A stretch of 42,078 nt of DNA from Candidatus Rifleibacteriota bacterium (GTDB lineage Bacteria > Muiribacteriota > Ozemobacteria > Ozemobacterales > Ozemobacteraceae). Both the position numbers and the translations under genes were made by a program. Within the stretch, counting starts at the first letter, position 1. Every line of letters starts with the position of its first letter. Below are positions 1 to 7,386 of this stretch, one piece after another. Below the pieces are notes generated by a model that was not told the origin of the DNA, searched no databases, and saw only the letters and a list, made by a program, of their open reading frames with translations. Where the stretch lies: NCBI GenBank assembly GCA_015233565.1, contig JADFXM010000062.1:1-42078 (forward strand). Reading direction: 5' to 3'.

Positions 1-2
1 CT

Positions 3-1073
3 CTCACTAATCGCAGCGGCCAGACAATAGCGAAGGTTGGTTACGACGCTTGGGGGAGTTTAAAATGGCCTGATAAGAAAGGCTACAATGTTCCGCCATG
101 CACAGAAGCGGAGTTACTGGCGCTTCTCAAACGTTTGGACACAGCAAGAACGCTTGGGTCATCAACGATTGACCCCTGGTGGTATGGGAAATACTACGCT
201 GCGACACTGTCGCCGCATCTTTATACCGGCAGAAGGTTTAGTCCGGTTACGGGGTTGTACAACCTGCGGTATAGATATTACCAGCCGAAATACGGCAGGT
301 TCGTGAACTCAGATCCGCTGGGCTTCGGCGCTGGGCCGAATAGGTATTGGTATGTGAGAAACAGCCCCTACAGGTGGATTGATCCATGGGGTCTGTGTCC
401 TGAGGACTCATGGTCGAATTTTGAGTGGGAAATGGGCGACACAGCTGCTCAGGCTGCTTTTACCCCTTACGGCGCTTATAAAGACTCAAAATCGGCCTAT
501 GAAGCTTATAATCAAGGCAGTTATTTAAAAGCTGGCATGTATGGCGCCGGAGCTGCTATGGCCTTGATTCCAGGTGAAAAACTGGTAGTCGGGGGTGCAA
601 AAATTGTCGGCCGGGTGGGGGGTAAGTTGCTTGGTGCCGCCGAAAAGCTTTTTGCATGGGGCTCTAAGCTTGCTCGAGAAGAGAAAGAAGTAAAGGTATT
701 AGTTGAAGAGGTAGAAGCGGAGACAAAGCTTTTAACCCAAGGGGGAAAAAAACTCATCAAGATGAGTGAGAAACCTTTTGACATTCAAATGTTTGGAGGC
801 CAAGGGGGAAAGTTAGAAGTAAAAACTAGACCAACTCAAGGAATTGATGGTGGAACCTCGCAGATCATAATCGAGCGAGATGCTACCGGTAAAGCCATAT
901 CACAAACTCATCGTGTAACAACCGATGGTGAAATTGTGCATCAACATCAAACACATATTGGTGAGCAAGGTGGTCAACGCAGCGTTCCTGATGAATGGAC
1001 TGGAAACAATACGATTAATGCCCAAAAAACAAAATTCAAACCATCCCAGTGGCGCAGCATCACAGACGAATGA
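3..1073 (+). CDS. Rhs-family polymorphic toxin, C-terminal part (5' end outside window)
   Basis: The frame is open from the first bases of the window, so only the last ~356 codons of a much longer Rhs/YD-repeat protein are present. A YD-type motif (VGYDAWGSL) lies near the window edge. The Rhs core follows, with LYNLRYRYYQPKYGRF, NSDPLGF and a closing WIDPWGLC, where the core usually ends and the variable tip begins. The ~220-residue tip has an Ala/Gly-rich stretch (MYGAGAAMALIPG) and a charged helix. It ends in a domain with TDGEIVHQHQTH and VPDEWTGN, which I do not recognise; the clustered His residues suggest but do not prove a hydrolase. By family knowledge, Rhs shells enclose and release such tips as toxins acting on competing cells. 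The TGA stop overlaps the ATG of the next gene (ATGA), the usual toxin-immunity layout. Rhs identity is firm; the toxic activity is unknown. Confidence 0.88.
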   Translation, partial: LTNRSGQTIAKVGYDAWGSLKWPDKKGYNVPPCTEAELLALLKRLDTARTLGSSTIDPWWYGKYYAATLSPHLYTGRRFSPVTGLYNLRYRYYQPKYGRFVNSDPLGFGAGPNRYWYVRNSPYRWIDPWGLCPEDSWSNFEWEMGDTAAQAAFTPYGAYKDSKSAYEAYNQGSYLKAGMYGAGAAMALIPGEKLVVGGAKIVGRVGGKLLGAAEKLFAWGSKLAREEKEVKVLVEEVEAETKLLTQGGKKLIKMSEKPFDIQMFGGQGGKLEVKTRPTQGIDGGTSQIIIERDATGKAISQTHRVTTDGEIVHQHQTHIGEQGGQRSVPDEWTGNNTINAQKTKFKPSQWRSITDE

Positions 1074-1339
1074 CACACATATTAAAAGAAAAACTTGAAA
1101 GGATAATCTCTGCTGGCTGTTTCACAATAAACGAAGCAAGAATCTTATCTGATCAAAATTGGCAAAACGAGTTCCTCCTATATTCGCAGACTGTACGTTA
1201 TGAAATCGAAACCTTTTTCTTATTCGTTGACGGTTTTATAGATGAAGTTGAAGACGGTTTTGTTGACGGCACTGAGACAGATACAGAATTACTTGAAAGG
1301 GCAAAAAAGATATACAGCATATTGTGTTCCCCCCCCTGA
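1070..1339 (+). CDS. candidate immunity protein for the Rhs toxin
   Basis: An 89-residue acidic protein starts at the ATG that overlaps the toxin stop codon (ATGA). An upstream in-frame codon would also extend the frame, but translational coupling favours 1070. The middle is rich in Phe, Asp and Glu (FFLFVDGFIDEVEDGFVDGTETDTELLERAKKIY). No named immunity family is recognised; the role is inferred only from position behind an Rhs tip, small size and acidity. The last residues (CSPP) are encoded by a run of eight C at about 1329-1336, just before a transposase scrap on the other strand. The native C-terminus may therefore have been lost. Confidence 0.6.
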   Translation: MTHILKEKLERIISAGCFTINEARILSDQNWQNEFLLYSQTVRYEIETFFLFVDGFIDEVEDGFVDGTETDTELLERAKKIYSILCSPP

Positions 1340-1345
1340 TACCAT

Positions 1346-1519
1346 ACCCCTTTCTATAGCCGTTTGTTTAACATATCTTTCTAGAAGTTGAGGGCGCACT
1401 CCCTTTAAAATATCAGGGGGAAGATCGATTTTTCGAGCCAGATTTATTCGAAAAGCGGTTTCTTTTATGCTTTCCAAACCGGCTTTCCCAGGCTCTGTCT
1501 TGATATTGCTTTTGGACTT
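1346..1519 (-). pseudogene. Tn3-type transposase fragment
   Basis: On the minus strand a ~58-residue stretch reads KTEPGKAGLESIKETAFRI, then LARKIDLPPDILKGVRPQLL, then ERYVKQTAIERG. This resembles the segment of Tn3-family TnpA proteins of the form ADPGPVGLETLLxEIxKLxxVRALGLPxDLF followed by a ...RYRxRA... motif. No start, catalytic region or neighbouring transposase sequence is present, so it is a relic. It abuts the 3' end of the presumed immunity gene. The match is from memory of the family, not a search. Confidence 0.5.
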
Positions 1520-1630
1520 GTCGCCATGTGGTATTCCACCTCCTTTCAAGAGGTTTCCCTCCTTGACTTAACTGTCGGTGGGCAGGTTCGAATTTTGACG
1601 GTGGTAGGCACGTTTTTTCTCACGGCTTGC

Positions 1631-1710
1631 CATGTCCGGAGAACCTTGTCAAGGGCCAGTTCGCTTCGCTCATCGCCTTCGGCGACCCTTGACAAGGCTC
1701 TCCGACCATG
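1631..1710. repeat. 25-bp imperfect inverted repeat (large hairpin)
   Basis: Arms 1631-1655 and 1686-1710 pair over 25 bp with about three mismatches; the inner arm CCTTGTCAAGGG is perfectly matched. The 30-nt spacer contains GC-rich small palindromes. A weak coding frame crosses it but resembles no protein. It lies between a transposase scrap and a decayed toxin-antitoxin pair, so it may be an end or internal repeat of a lost mobile element. Confidence 0.6.
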
Positions 1711-1859
1711 ACGTTTTATTTTTATCGGCTGCAAGGCAGCCTTTTGCCTTATGGCAAGCGAGAAATTCTAAAAAACCCACTACCGTCAAACCGTCAAAAA
1801 ACCCACCGTCAATGAAGTCGTCAATGTTCGAGATTTCGAGGAATCCGCAAACCTCGGCT

Positions 1860-2226
1860 TCAAGGTCCTGAAGCTTTTTTTTGCGGCAATCCATTTTTCC
1901 TTTTAATTAATTCTGCAATCGGGGCTTTCCCGTAAAGCCTACTTTTTTGGCTGATATTTGTGTTCTCCTTGGATTTCCTTGCTAGGAAAAGACGATATTT
2001 CGTCTCCAAGTTGACCCAAAGCTCAGGTTTCATGTCAAAAGCCGCGGTGAGTTCAATTGCAGTGGCAACAGTGAGTTGTTTGGAACCCTTAATGATTTCA
2101 TTTCCAACCTGTACGGGTCGCCATGATTTCAGCAAGATCTTTCTGAGACCAACCACGGGCTTCCCATTCCCTGGAAATCAGGCTTCCTGGGGGGTTCACT
2201 TTCACCGGTTTTGGGTTTTCGAACAT
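1860..2226 (-). pseudogene. higA: higA-like antitoxin, frameshifted
   Basis: The minus strand from ATG 2226 encodes MFENPKPVKVNPPGSLISRE, then WEARGWSQKDLAEIM, the first helix-turn-helix segment of HigA/XRE antitoxins, and then runs into a stop. The other frame continues the same family pattern: RPVQVGNEIIKGSKQLTVAT, AFDMKPELWVNLETKYRLFL and a late PIAELIKR motif. The two halves join if one frameshift is placed at about 2121. HigA proteins repress their own operon and neutralise HigB. With the shift the protein should not be made, and the partner toxin next door is also broken. Confidence 0.7.
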
Positions 2227-2242
2227 TTTTTTTCACCTCATT

Positions 2243-2458
2243 TCAGTGATAATCATCGATATCGCCAACCTCAAAAAATTTCTGGCCGTCTTTATCTTCG
2301 AGAAGCTTTACCAGAAGACGGTATTGTTTGTTGAGGCGAAGAGAGAAAAATTCTTTGAGTTTTCCACGCAACTTTTCAAAGTTCAGGCTTTTGAATTTCC
2401 AAAGTTCTTTTTCGTCCTGAATTTCACCAAGAAGATTTACATCGAAGAATGCTGCTTT
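2243..2458 (-). pseudogene. higB: higB/RelE-like toxin, 5'-truncated
   Basis: A minus-strand frame with no usable start codon encodes FDVNLLGEIQDEKELWKFKS, a middle section with LRGKLKEFFSLRLNKQYRLL, and ends EVGDIDDYH. This is the conserved body and D-Y-H tail of HigB-type mRNA interferases. The N-terminal ~20 residues are missing: an in-frame stop at 2459-2461 precedes it, and glutamine synthetase ends just 16 nt further on. It lies directly upstream of the higA remnant in toxin-first order, as in normal higBA operons. Inactive by inference. Confidence 0.65.
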
Positions 2459-2477
2459 TCAGTGCTGACTACAATAA

Positions 2478-3974
2478 TCAGCCGCAATGCAGATATTGCT
2501 TAACGAGTTGCATCAACGCATCGCCGTTGCCAAACATCCGTTCACTCAGATCTTTATCTTTATACTTCATGAGGGATGCGGCAACCCCATCGATCATGGC
2601 TGTCGGGAAGACCTGATACTTTTCATAAAAAGCACGGTCCTTGAGAAGCTGCTCACCGGCTTCGAAACAGGAGGCTGGAAGTTGGGGCAGGTTCAACCCT
2701 TGTTGTTTTTTTCCGACATCGTAACTTACATATAGTTTTTCTGCAATTTTCAACGAATCGATGTTCTCCAGGCCATGTCGGGCTGCAGTGGTGATACTGG
2801 CCAGAAGAAGATAAACATTGGCTGAACCATCTGCGCTCCGGAGTTCGACTGTCTGATTGCTCATTGGATCAATGTATGGCTCTTTTTCTTTGGGATTGGC
2901 ATCGTAAATCATATTACTGACACCCTTCCAGCCCAGGGGGACCCTGACCAGTACTGATCGATTCCGATCGCCCCAGCAAATGTTGGTGGGGGCTTCCTGG
3001 TGGGGGACCAATCTTAAATAGGAAGTCGGGACAATATTTCCGAAAGCGGTGATAGATGGCGCCAGCTCAAGAAGACCTCCGATCATCTTCCTGGCGGTTT
3101 CGCTCAAGGAGCCGGTTTCATCGATCATCATATTCTTGCCGTCTTTGACCAGCCGGGAATGGATATGTAATCCACTTCCGGCATGTCCAACGATGATCTT
3201 CGGTGCGAAACTCACTTCGAGGCCGTATTTATAGGCAACCTCCCTGACCACCCACTTGGCTATGGCGAGCTGGTCTGCGGCTTCCTCGACATTTACCGGG
3301 AGAAACTCGATTTCATGTTGAACGTATTCCCAGTCGCCAGATACGATATTACCTACTTCCGAATGGCCATACTTGATTCTGCCGCCCATCTCGGAAATCC
3401 GAGCCATTGCTTCGACTCTGACCAGCTCCCATTTTGCAAAGGGGTGGGATTCGTGATAGCCTTTTTGTGGGGTAGGGGAATAGATTCTGTCAAGCTCGGA
3501 AGACACATAGAATTCGAGCTCGCCGAGCGCTTCAAGCTGCATTCCGGTTTTTTCTTTCAACGAGGCGTGGGCTTTTTTCAGAATGTTCTCGGGTGCGATG
3601 CTGAGAGCCTGACCATCTCGATCATAATAGGAACAAAGGATATCAATGGCTGGAACTTCAGAAAATGGGTTGGCGAAGGCAGTTCGGTAGCGTGGAACCA
3701 CATACAGGTCGCTCGAACTAGCTTCAATGTAAGAAAACAGACTCGAGCCGTCAACTCTTTCACCGACTGAAAGGATCTTGTCGAGATAGTTCCGATCATT
3801 GATGATGAAATTTAGAAGTTTGAGCTTGCCATCTCCGCCTATATAGCGGAAATTGAGCATCCGAATGTCATTTTTCTCAATGTAGTGGATGATATCTTTT
3901 TTTGTGAAGTCTTCCGGTCGTTTGTTGAGAAAATTAGCCAGTTTATTTGGATTCAGAGTGGTTGATTCATTCAT
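2478..3974 (-). CDS. glnA: glutamine synthetase (GlnA family)
   Basis: The protein has 498 residues from the ATG at 3974, which has a GGAGAG ribosome site 6 nt upstream; a longer in-frame start at 4091 lacks this support. It shows the beta-grasp N-terminal part followed by the catalytic barrel. Family signatures include ALGELEFYV (metal-binding Glu), HEIEFLP, GSGLHIHSRL (conserved His), NRSVLVRVP (Arg contacting glutamate/ATP) and a late VELRSADGSANVY. The expected reaction is ATP-dependent ligation of ammonia to glutamate. It is slightly longer than classical type I enzymes, and I cannot exclude a GlnA-like amide ligase with another substrate. It is monocistronic, divergent from ybaB, with the higB relic immediately downstream. 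Confidence 0.9.
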   Translation of the reverse strand: MNESTTLNPNKLANFLNKRPEDFTKKDIIHYIEKNDIRMLNFRYIGGDGKLKLLNFIINDRNYLDKILSVGERVDGSSLFSYIEASSSDLYVVPRYRTAFANPFSEVPAIDILCSYYDRDGQALSIAPENILKKAHASLKEKTGMQLEALGELEFYVSSELDRIYSPTPQKGYHESHPFAKWELVRVEAMARISEMGGRIKYGHSEVGNIVSGDWEYVQHEIEFLPVNVEEAADQLAIAKWVVREVAYKYGLEVSFAPKIIVGHAGSGLHIHSRLVKDGKNMMIDETGSLSETARKMIGGLLELAPSITAFGNIVPTSYLRLVPHQEAPTNICWGDRNRSVLVRVPLGWKGVSNMIYDANPKEKEPYIDPMSNQTVELRSADGSANVYLLLASITTAARHGLENIDSLKIAEKLYVSYDVGKKQQGLNLPQLPASCFEAGEQLLKDRAFYEKYQVFPTAMIDGVAASLMKYKDKDLSERMFGNGDALMQLVKQYLHCG

Positions 3975-4283
3975 TTGGTTCTCTCCGGTTGATTTGTTCT
4001 GATCTAAGAGAGGATCAGGCTTCCCTTGAGGAATTTTATAGGAATTTAGTGTTCCGTTTTGAGAATACAGTGCTTTGATTTTGCAAGTCAAGATTTTTCC
4101 TTTCCATTATTTTCATTTTGAAAAGGAAAATTAATTATGCAGTTTTTTTTAAAATTGTGCTATTATTGCACGTACTTGATAGAGGTTCTTGCAGAATTTA
4201 GATATTAATGACGCTTCTGGCACTCATCAATTCCAATTTTGCAAGTTGCTCAATAAATTGAACTATTAGGTAAGGAGAAATAT
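3975..4283. other. divergent intergenic region between glnA and ybaB
   Basis: This stretch of about 310 bp holds both ribosome sites and presumably both promoters. It is very AT-rich between 4085 and 4160. No convincing sigma-70 pair, riboswitch or operator was recognised. Confidence 0.4.
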
Positions 4284-4607
4284 ATGTTCGGAAAAGGCCC
4301 AAATATCCAAGGTCTTATGAAACAAGCACAAAAAATGCAGGAAAAAATGGCCCAGACTCAGGAAGAGCTGAAGAAAAAAACTGTGGAGGCAAGTGTGGGG
4401 GGAGGAGTCATCTCCGTAACTTTCAACGGGGCCCAGGAATTGTTGAAAATTACGATAAATAAGGAAGTTGTAGACCCTGAGGATGTCGATACTCTTCAGG
4501 ATTTATTACTTGCTGCGGTAAACGAAGGACTGAAGAAATCCCAAGAAATGGTCCAGGAAGAAATGTCCAAGGTCACCGGAGGCTTAAATATCCCGGGGCT
4601 TTTCTAA
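4284..4607 (+). CDS. ybaB: YbaB/EbfC-family nucleoid-associated protein
   Basis: The 107-residue protein has the YbaB pattern: an N-terminal amphipathic helix (IQGLMKQAQKMQEKMAQTQE), the core VEASVGGGVISVTFNGAQEL with ITINKEVVDPEDVDTLQDLL, and a final helix. Family members bind DNA as tweezer-like dimers. A ribosome site (TAAGGAG) precedes the ATG. In many bacteria ybaB sits between dnaX and recR; neither is present here, so the gene has been separated from that cluster. Confidence 0.9.
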   Translation: MFGKGPNIQGLMKQAQKMQEKMAQTQEELKKKTVEASVGGGVISVTFNGAQELLKITINKEVVDPEDVDTLQDLLLAAVNEGLKKSQEMVQEEMSKVTGGLNIPGLF

Positions 4608-4748
4608 AATTAATTCCCAGATGTAAAAATGCCCGAAACTTCGTACATAATGGAATTATTCAGAAAATTGTAGGTTGCGTGTTTTGACCTTATTTTTCAA
4701 GTGTTCTCCAGTTTCAATTTAAATGAATCTATTAGGAGAGTGTGGATT

Positions 4749-5507
4749 ATGCTAATAAAGATTTTCTCTTTTTTTTCACTCTGTGGTGCTGTAATAATTG
4801 GTTCCGGAATTATGGCCATTTTGAAGATGGGTTTTGACGAGCGTGTTTTCCTGTCGCTGATTCAAAGTCACCATGTTGCCATCATTTCAACCCTCCTTGT
4901 GTTCATCTTATCGGTAGTTTTAAGTACAATGCTGGTACTTCTTTCCGATAAGTTCGAAGAAGAATGCCACGAAAATAAAAAGAAGCCATGTTGCGACAAG
5001 GAAAAAGTGGATTACGAAGGAAAGCTGAAAGAGCTGGAAGCTCAATTAAAAGCGCTTTCAGACTCCAAAAAAACTTCTGAATCGCCTGATTCGAAATCGC
5101 AGAAACAAGCAGGCTCTCCTGAAATTCCACCAGTGGTTTATCAAATTCTTTATCTTCTCCAAAAAGATGGAAGACTTCTTGATTTTTTGACTGAGGAAAT
5201 TTCACAATATTCCGACGAGGAAATTGGGAGTGCATTTCGGCCTAAACATGCTGATTTGAAGAAACTTTTTTCTGAACGTTTTGTTTTGAAGCACATCCTC
5301 GATGAATCAGAAAATATTACGATTGAAAAGATCGATCCCGATCAAATCAAATTGATTGCCCAAGGTGGCGGTGGAGTTCCGGCAAACGGGCCATATAAAG
5401 GCAGAGTCGTGCATCGTGGTTGGCAGTTGGTCGAATGCCGGCTTCCTGAACTTGTTTCCGGCTGGAACAGCAAAGTTGTTGCCCCTGCAGAAGTCGAAAT
5501 TAATTGA
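4749..5507 (+). CDS. DUF2760 membrane protein, first gene of Hsp70-like operon
   Basis: The chosen ATG follows AGGAG at 10 nt spacing; a longer frame from 4701 has no ribosome site. Residues 3-25 and 43-65 are membrane segments. A Cys-containing charged patch (EECHENKKKPCCDKEK) and a coiled coil (about 84-110) follow. The C-terminal ~125 residues match DUF2760: ILYLLQKDGRLLDFLTEEIS, YSDEEIGSAFR, then GPYKGRVVHRGWQLVECRLP. Function is unknown. The Hsp70 gene starts 16 nt after the stop and its ribosome site overlaps this gap, so they are co-translated. Inference: the protein anchors the two Hsp70-like proteins at the inner membrane. Confidence 0.8.
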   Translation: MLIKIFSFFSLCGAVIIGSGIMAILKMGFDERVFLSLIQSHHVAIISTLLVFILSVVLSTMLVLLSDKFEEECHENKKKPCCDKEKVDYEGKLKELEAQLKALSDSKKTSESPDSKSQKQAGSPEIPPVVYQILYLLQKDGRLLDFLTEEISQYSDEEIGSAFRPKHADLKKLFSERFVLKHILDESENITIEKIDPDQIKLIAQGGGGVPANGPYKGRVVHRGWQLVECRLPELVSGWNSKVVAPAEVEIN

Positions 5508-5523
5508 AAGGTGATGAGTTAAG

Positions 5524-7338
5524 ATGGCGCGTGCACCAAAAGAAGAAACCGCTCCCGTTCGAAAATATGTGGTCGGAATCGATCTTGGAACGACAAATAC
5601 AGTTGTTAATTACGTTCAAATTGACTCAGTAGAAGAAGAGCACCCTAAGATAGAAACATTTTCTATCCTCCAGGAATTTGCTCAAGGCTCGCTCGAAGAG
5701 CGAAATGTTCTTCCATCTTTCCTTTTTGAGAGGCTTCAGGAAAAGCCAGTCTTGCCATGGAAAAGCGAATGTCCGTTTATTGTCGGTGAGTATGCCCGGG
5801 AGCGCGGCGCAGAAGTTCCAGCCAGGTTGATCAGTTCGGCCAAATCATGGCTCTGTAATCCGCGTGTTAACCGCAGGGACCCGATTCTTCCATGGAATTC
5901 ACCTCCCGGCTCGCAAAAAATTTCCCCGCTCGATGCCGTAAATTATTACCTTTCTCACATCCGATCAGCCTGGAATAATTCCTTCAAGCAGAAGCTCGAG
6001 GATCAGCTTGTAATCCTCACCATTCCTGCGTCATTTGATGCTGCTGCCCGAGAATTGACAGTAGAAGCTGCAAAGATGGCAGGTCTTCCTGAGGTTATTT
6101 TGTTGGAAGAACCGCAAGCCGCTTTTTATTCCTGGCTTTCCCAGAGCAATGCCCCATGGCGGGATCAAGTCAAAAAAGGGGAAACCGTTCTTGTCGTTGA
6201 CGTTGGAGGTGGTACAACAGATTTCAGCCTTATTTCAATCGACGAAGAAAGAGGACAACTCAGCCTGAAACGTATTGCCGTAGGTAATCATATTCTTTTA
6301 GGCGGCGATAACATGGATCTGACTCTTGCTTTTTTCGCGAAAACAAAATTTGAAGCCGCGAAAAAGAAGATCGATACCTGGCAAACTTTGGTTTTAAGCC
6401 ATGCATGCCGCAAAGCCAAGGAAAACATGCTGAATAACCCTGACATTAAGTCAGAATCAGTGGTTATCTCCGGTCGGGGAACTTCCGTAATTGGTGGAAC
6501 CCTCAAAACAAGCCTTGAGAGAAAGGAAATCGAGACTGTCCTGGTTGATGGCTTTTTTCCAGTCTGCGCAATGGGAGATGCTCCCCGCGATAATACAGGG
6601 TCAGGCCTTCGTGAATTGAACCTTGCGTATGCTGCAGATCCTGCAATTACTCGCCATCTGGGAAAATTCCTTTCGCAACAAACTTCCGAAGGTGAACCAG
6701 TAAAAACACCTGATGCAGTACTTTTCAATGGAGGTGTTTTCCAGTCAGAAGCTTTCCGGTCCAGACTGACTGAGGTAATAAACAATTGGATGAAGGATGG
6801 CAAGAAAAATTCCATCAAAGTCCTTCAAGGAGCTGATCTTAATGGTGCCGTTGCCAGAGGCGCGGCATACTTCGGACTTGCCCGGCAAGGCAAGGGGATC
6901 AGAATCAGAGGCGGTGTCTCTCAATCTTATTACATTGGTATTGAGTCCGCGCTTCCTGCTGTGCCAGGTTTGAATCCACCGCTTAAAGCTCTTTGCGTCG
7001 CGGCCCAAGGCATGGAAGAAGGAACCAGAGCTGATATTCCAGGACACACCTTTGGGCTTGTAATCGGCCGCCCTGTGGAATTTAAATTTTTTAAATCCAA
7101 TTCCCGCAGAGAAGACTCCCTTGGCCAACTTCATGAGGAAATTCCTTTTGAACTTGAAGAAACAAGCGGCTTGAAAATTGATCTACCACCCACTTCAGGG
7201 CTAACCCCAGGAAGTGTTGTTCATGTTAATCTTCAGGTTTTCATTACCGAAATAGGAACTCTCGAAATCTGGTGCCAGGAATCAGGCGGAGAAGGTCGCT
7301 GGAAGCTGGAATTCAACGTCCGGGAAGTGATCAAATAA
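5524..7338 (+). CDS. Hsp70-family protein
   Basis: The 604-residue protein has the actin-like ATPase signatures: phosphate 1 VVGIDLGTTNTVV (about residues 16-28), LEEPQAAFY (connect region) and phosphate 2 VVDVGGGTTDFSL. The adenosine region lies around AVLFNGGVFQS and NGAVARGAAYFGLARQ. The C-terminal ~150 residues are beta-rich and short, lacking the long lid and EEVD-type tail of DnaK, so this is a DnaK-like paralogue rather than the housekeeping chaperone. An AAGGTGAT ribosome site supports the start. It lies between a DUF2760 membrane protein and a second Hsp70-like gene, with no DnaJ or GrpE in the window. ATPase identity is firm; the client is unknown. Confidence 0.9.
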   Translation: MARAPKEETAPVRKYVVGIDLGTTNTVVNYVQIDSVEEEHPKIETFSILQEFAQGSLEERNVLPSFLFERLQEKPVLPWKSECPFIVGEYARERGAEVPARLISSAKSWLCNPRVNRRDPILPWNSPPGSQKISPLDAVNYYLSHIRSAWNNSFKQKLEDQLVILTIPASFDAAARELTVEAAKMAGLPEVILLEEPQAAFYSWLSQSNAPWRDQVKKGETVLVVDVGGGTTDFSLISIDEERGQLSLKRIAVGNHILLGGDNMDLTLAFFAKTKFEAAKKKIDTWQTLVLSHACRKAKENMLNNPDIKSESVVISGRGTSVIGGTLKTSLERKEIETVLVDGFFPVCAMGDAPRDNTGSGLRELNLAYAADPAITRHLGKFLSQQTSEGEPVKTPDAVLFNGGVFQSEAFRSRLTEVINNWMKDGKKNSIKVLQGADLNGAVARGAAYFGLARQGKGIRIRGGVSQSYYIGIESALPAVPGLNPPLKALCVAAQGMEEGTRADIPGHTFGLVIGRPVEFKFFKSNSRREDSLGQLHEEIPFELEETSGLKIDLPPTSGLTPGSVVHVNLQVFITEIGTLEIWCQESGGEGRWKLEFNVREVIK

Positions 7339-7386
7339 CCTTTTAGAATGCTTGTTGGCAAGTAAATTCTCAAGTGAAAGAAAAAT

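Noticed and set aside
1526..1894. Open frames on both strands across the inverted repeat and the CCGTCAA-rich stretch
   Set aside because: They overlap each other, have no ribosome sites and low-complexity composition; no family pattern.
3183..3770. Long plus-strand open frame of 195 codons
   Set aside because: It lies antisense inside glutamine synthetase, which is strongly supported by family motifs.
6288..7134. Minus-strand open frames of 176 and 129 codons
   Set aside because: Antisense shadows of the Hsp70 gene without ribosome sites.
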